From an uncultured Clostridia bacterium (GTDB taxonomy: Bacteria > Bacillota > Clostridia > Oscillospirales > Acutalibacteraceae), in NCBI GenBank assembly GCA_947165115.1, contig CAMUZD010000135.1, positions 1 to 5,531 of the forward strand: a stretch of DNA of 5,531 nucleotides, read 5' to 3'. Below the pieces are notes generated by a model. It was given only the letters and a program-made list of their open reading frames with translations, had not been told where the DNA came from and ran no database searches. The position numbers and the translations under genes are program-made. This document shows positions 5,205 through 5,531 of this stretch, piece by piece (the first letter of the stretch is position 1; each line of letters opens with the position of its first letter).

Positions 5205-5531
5205 TTATTCTTCCGAGCCGTCATCCGGCGGAGTTTCAGTTTCGCCCGCTTCCTCGGCCTCGGCTTTTTCGAGCTCGGCCTGGAAGAAGTTTCTTATCTG
5301 CTCACCCTGAGTGCTGTCAATCTCATCATCCGTATCGGCAAGACTCATTTCGGCGGGCTTCTCGGGAAGCTCGGGCAGGTCTGCAAGGGTGGTTAGGCAG
5401 AAGCATCTGAGGAAGTTCGGGGTTGTGCCGTAAAGGAGCGGTCTGCCCGGTAAATCGAGGCGGCCTCTCTCTTCGAGCAGCCCTTTCTGGCAGAGAGTAT
5501 TCACAACTCCCGAGCAGTCAACGCCTCTGAC
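5205..5531 (-). CDS. scpB: ScpB, segregation and condensation protein B (3' part only)
   Basis: ScpB is the winged-helix kleisin-associated subunit that, with ScpA, loads and regulates the SMC condensin for chromosome compaction and segregation; it acts on the nucleoid. Only the last 108 residues are in the window; the frame is open through base 5531, so the gene starts outside. The visible part opens with VRGVDCSGVVNTL, followed by KGLLEERGRLDLPGRPLLYGTT and NFLRCF. These are hallmarks of the second winged-helix domain of ScpB. After the LPELPE segment the protein ends in an acidic, low-complexity tail rich in Glu and Asp, which is common in the family. A GTG at 5504 could be mistaken for a start, but the conserved VRGVD motif lies upstream of it in the same frame. 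The next gene begins 15 nt after the stop, so the two are probably co-transcribed. Family identity is secure. Confidence 0.93.
   Translation of the reverse strand, partial: VRGVDCSGVVNTLCQKGLLEERGRLDLPGRPLLYGTTPNFLRCFCLTTLADLPELPEKPAEMSLADTDDEIDSTQGEQIRNFFQAELEKAEAEEAGETETPPDDGSEE

Overview
The window looks like chromosomal DNA from a low-GC-phylum (Firmicutes/Bacillota) spore-forming anaerobe, most likely of class Clostridia. The evidence is a GerW/YtfJ spore protein beside a DUF2953 membrane protein, a YicC-RemA-Gmk-omega-PriA block in the same order as the yloC-remA-gmk-rpoZ-priA region of Bacillus subtilis, and strong GGAGG-type ribosome binding sites with GTG and TTG starts. The base composition is fairly balanced, which would fit gut Oscillospiraceae-like Clostridia better than AT-rich Clostridium. 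That placement is inference.

All nine genes lie on the minus strand, so transcription runs from base 5531 towards base 1. In that order they are: the 3' end of scpB (condensin-associated segregation protein); a DUF2953 membrane protein with a very lysine-rich segment and a TTG start; gerW/ytfJ; rluB (23S rRNA pseudouridine synthase); a YicC-family endoribonuclease; remA, broken by a frameshift; gmk (guanylate kinase); rpoZ (RNA polymerase omega); and the 5' two-thirds or less of priA (primosomal helicase). Gaps are 36 nt at most, one junction overlaps by 8 nt, and I see no terminator. The simplest reading is a single polycistronic operon. No stretch over 300 bases lacks a gene.

The genes are housekeeping and act at different points: chromosome segregation (ScpB), spore biology (DUF2953/GerW), ribosome maturation (RluB), RNA decay (YicC), matrix-gene regulation (RemA), GTP/dGTP supply (Gmk), transcription (omega) and replication restart (PriA). 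I found no mobile element, CRISPR array, RNA gene or new multi-gene system.

The observation most worth a second look is remA. Its start and both conserved halves are present, but they lie in different frames. The lesion sits just before the conserved Arg pair needed for DNA binding in B. subtilis RemA. The reading that best fits the family length is a loss of about 19 nt rather than a single base. It could be a real recent mutation or an assembly error.
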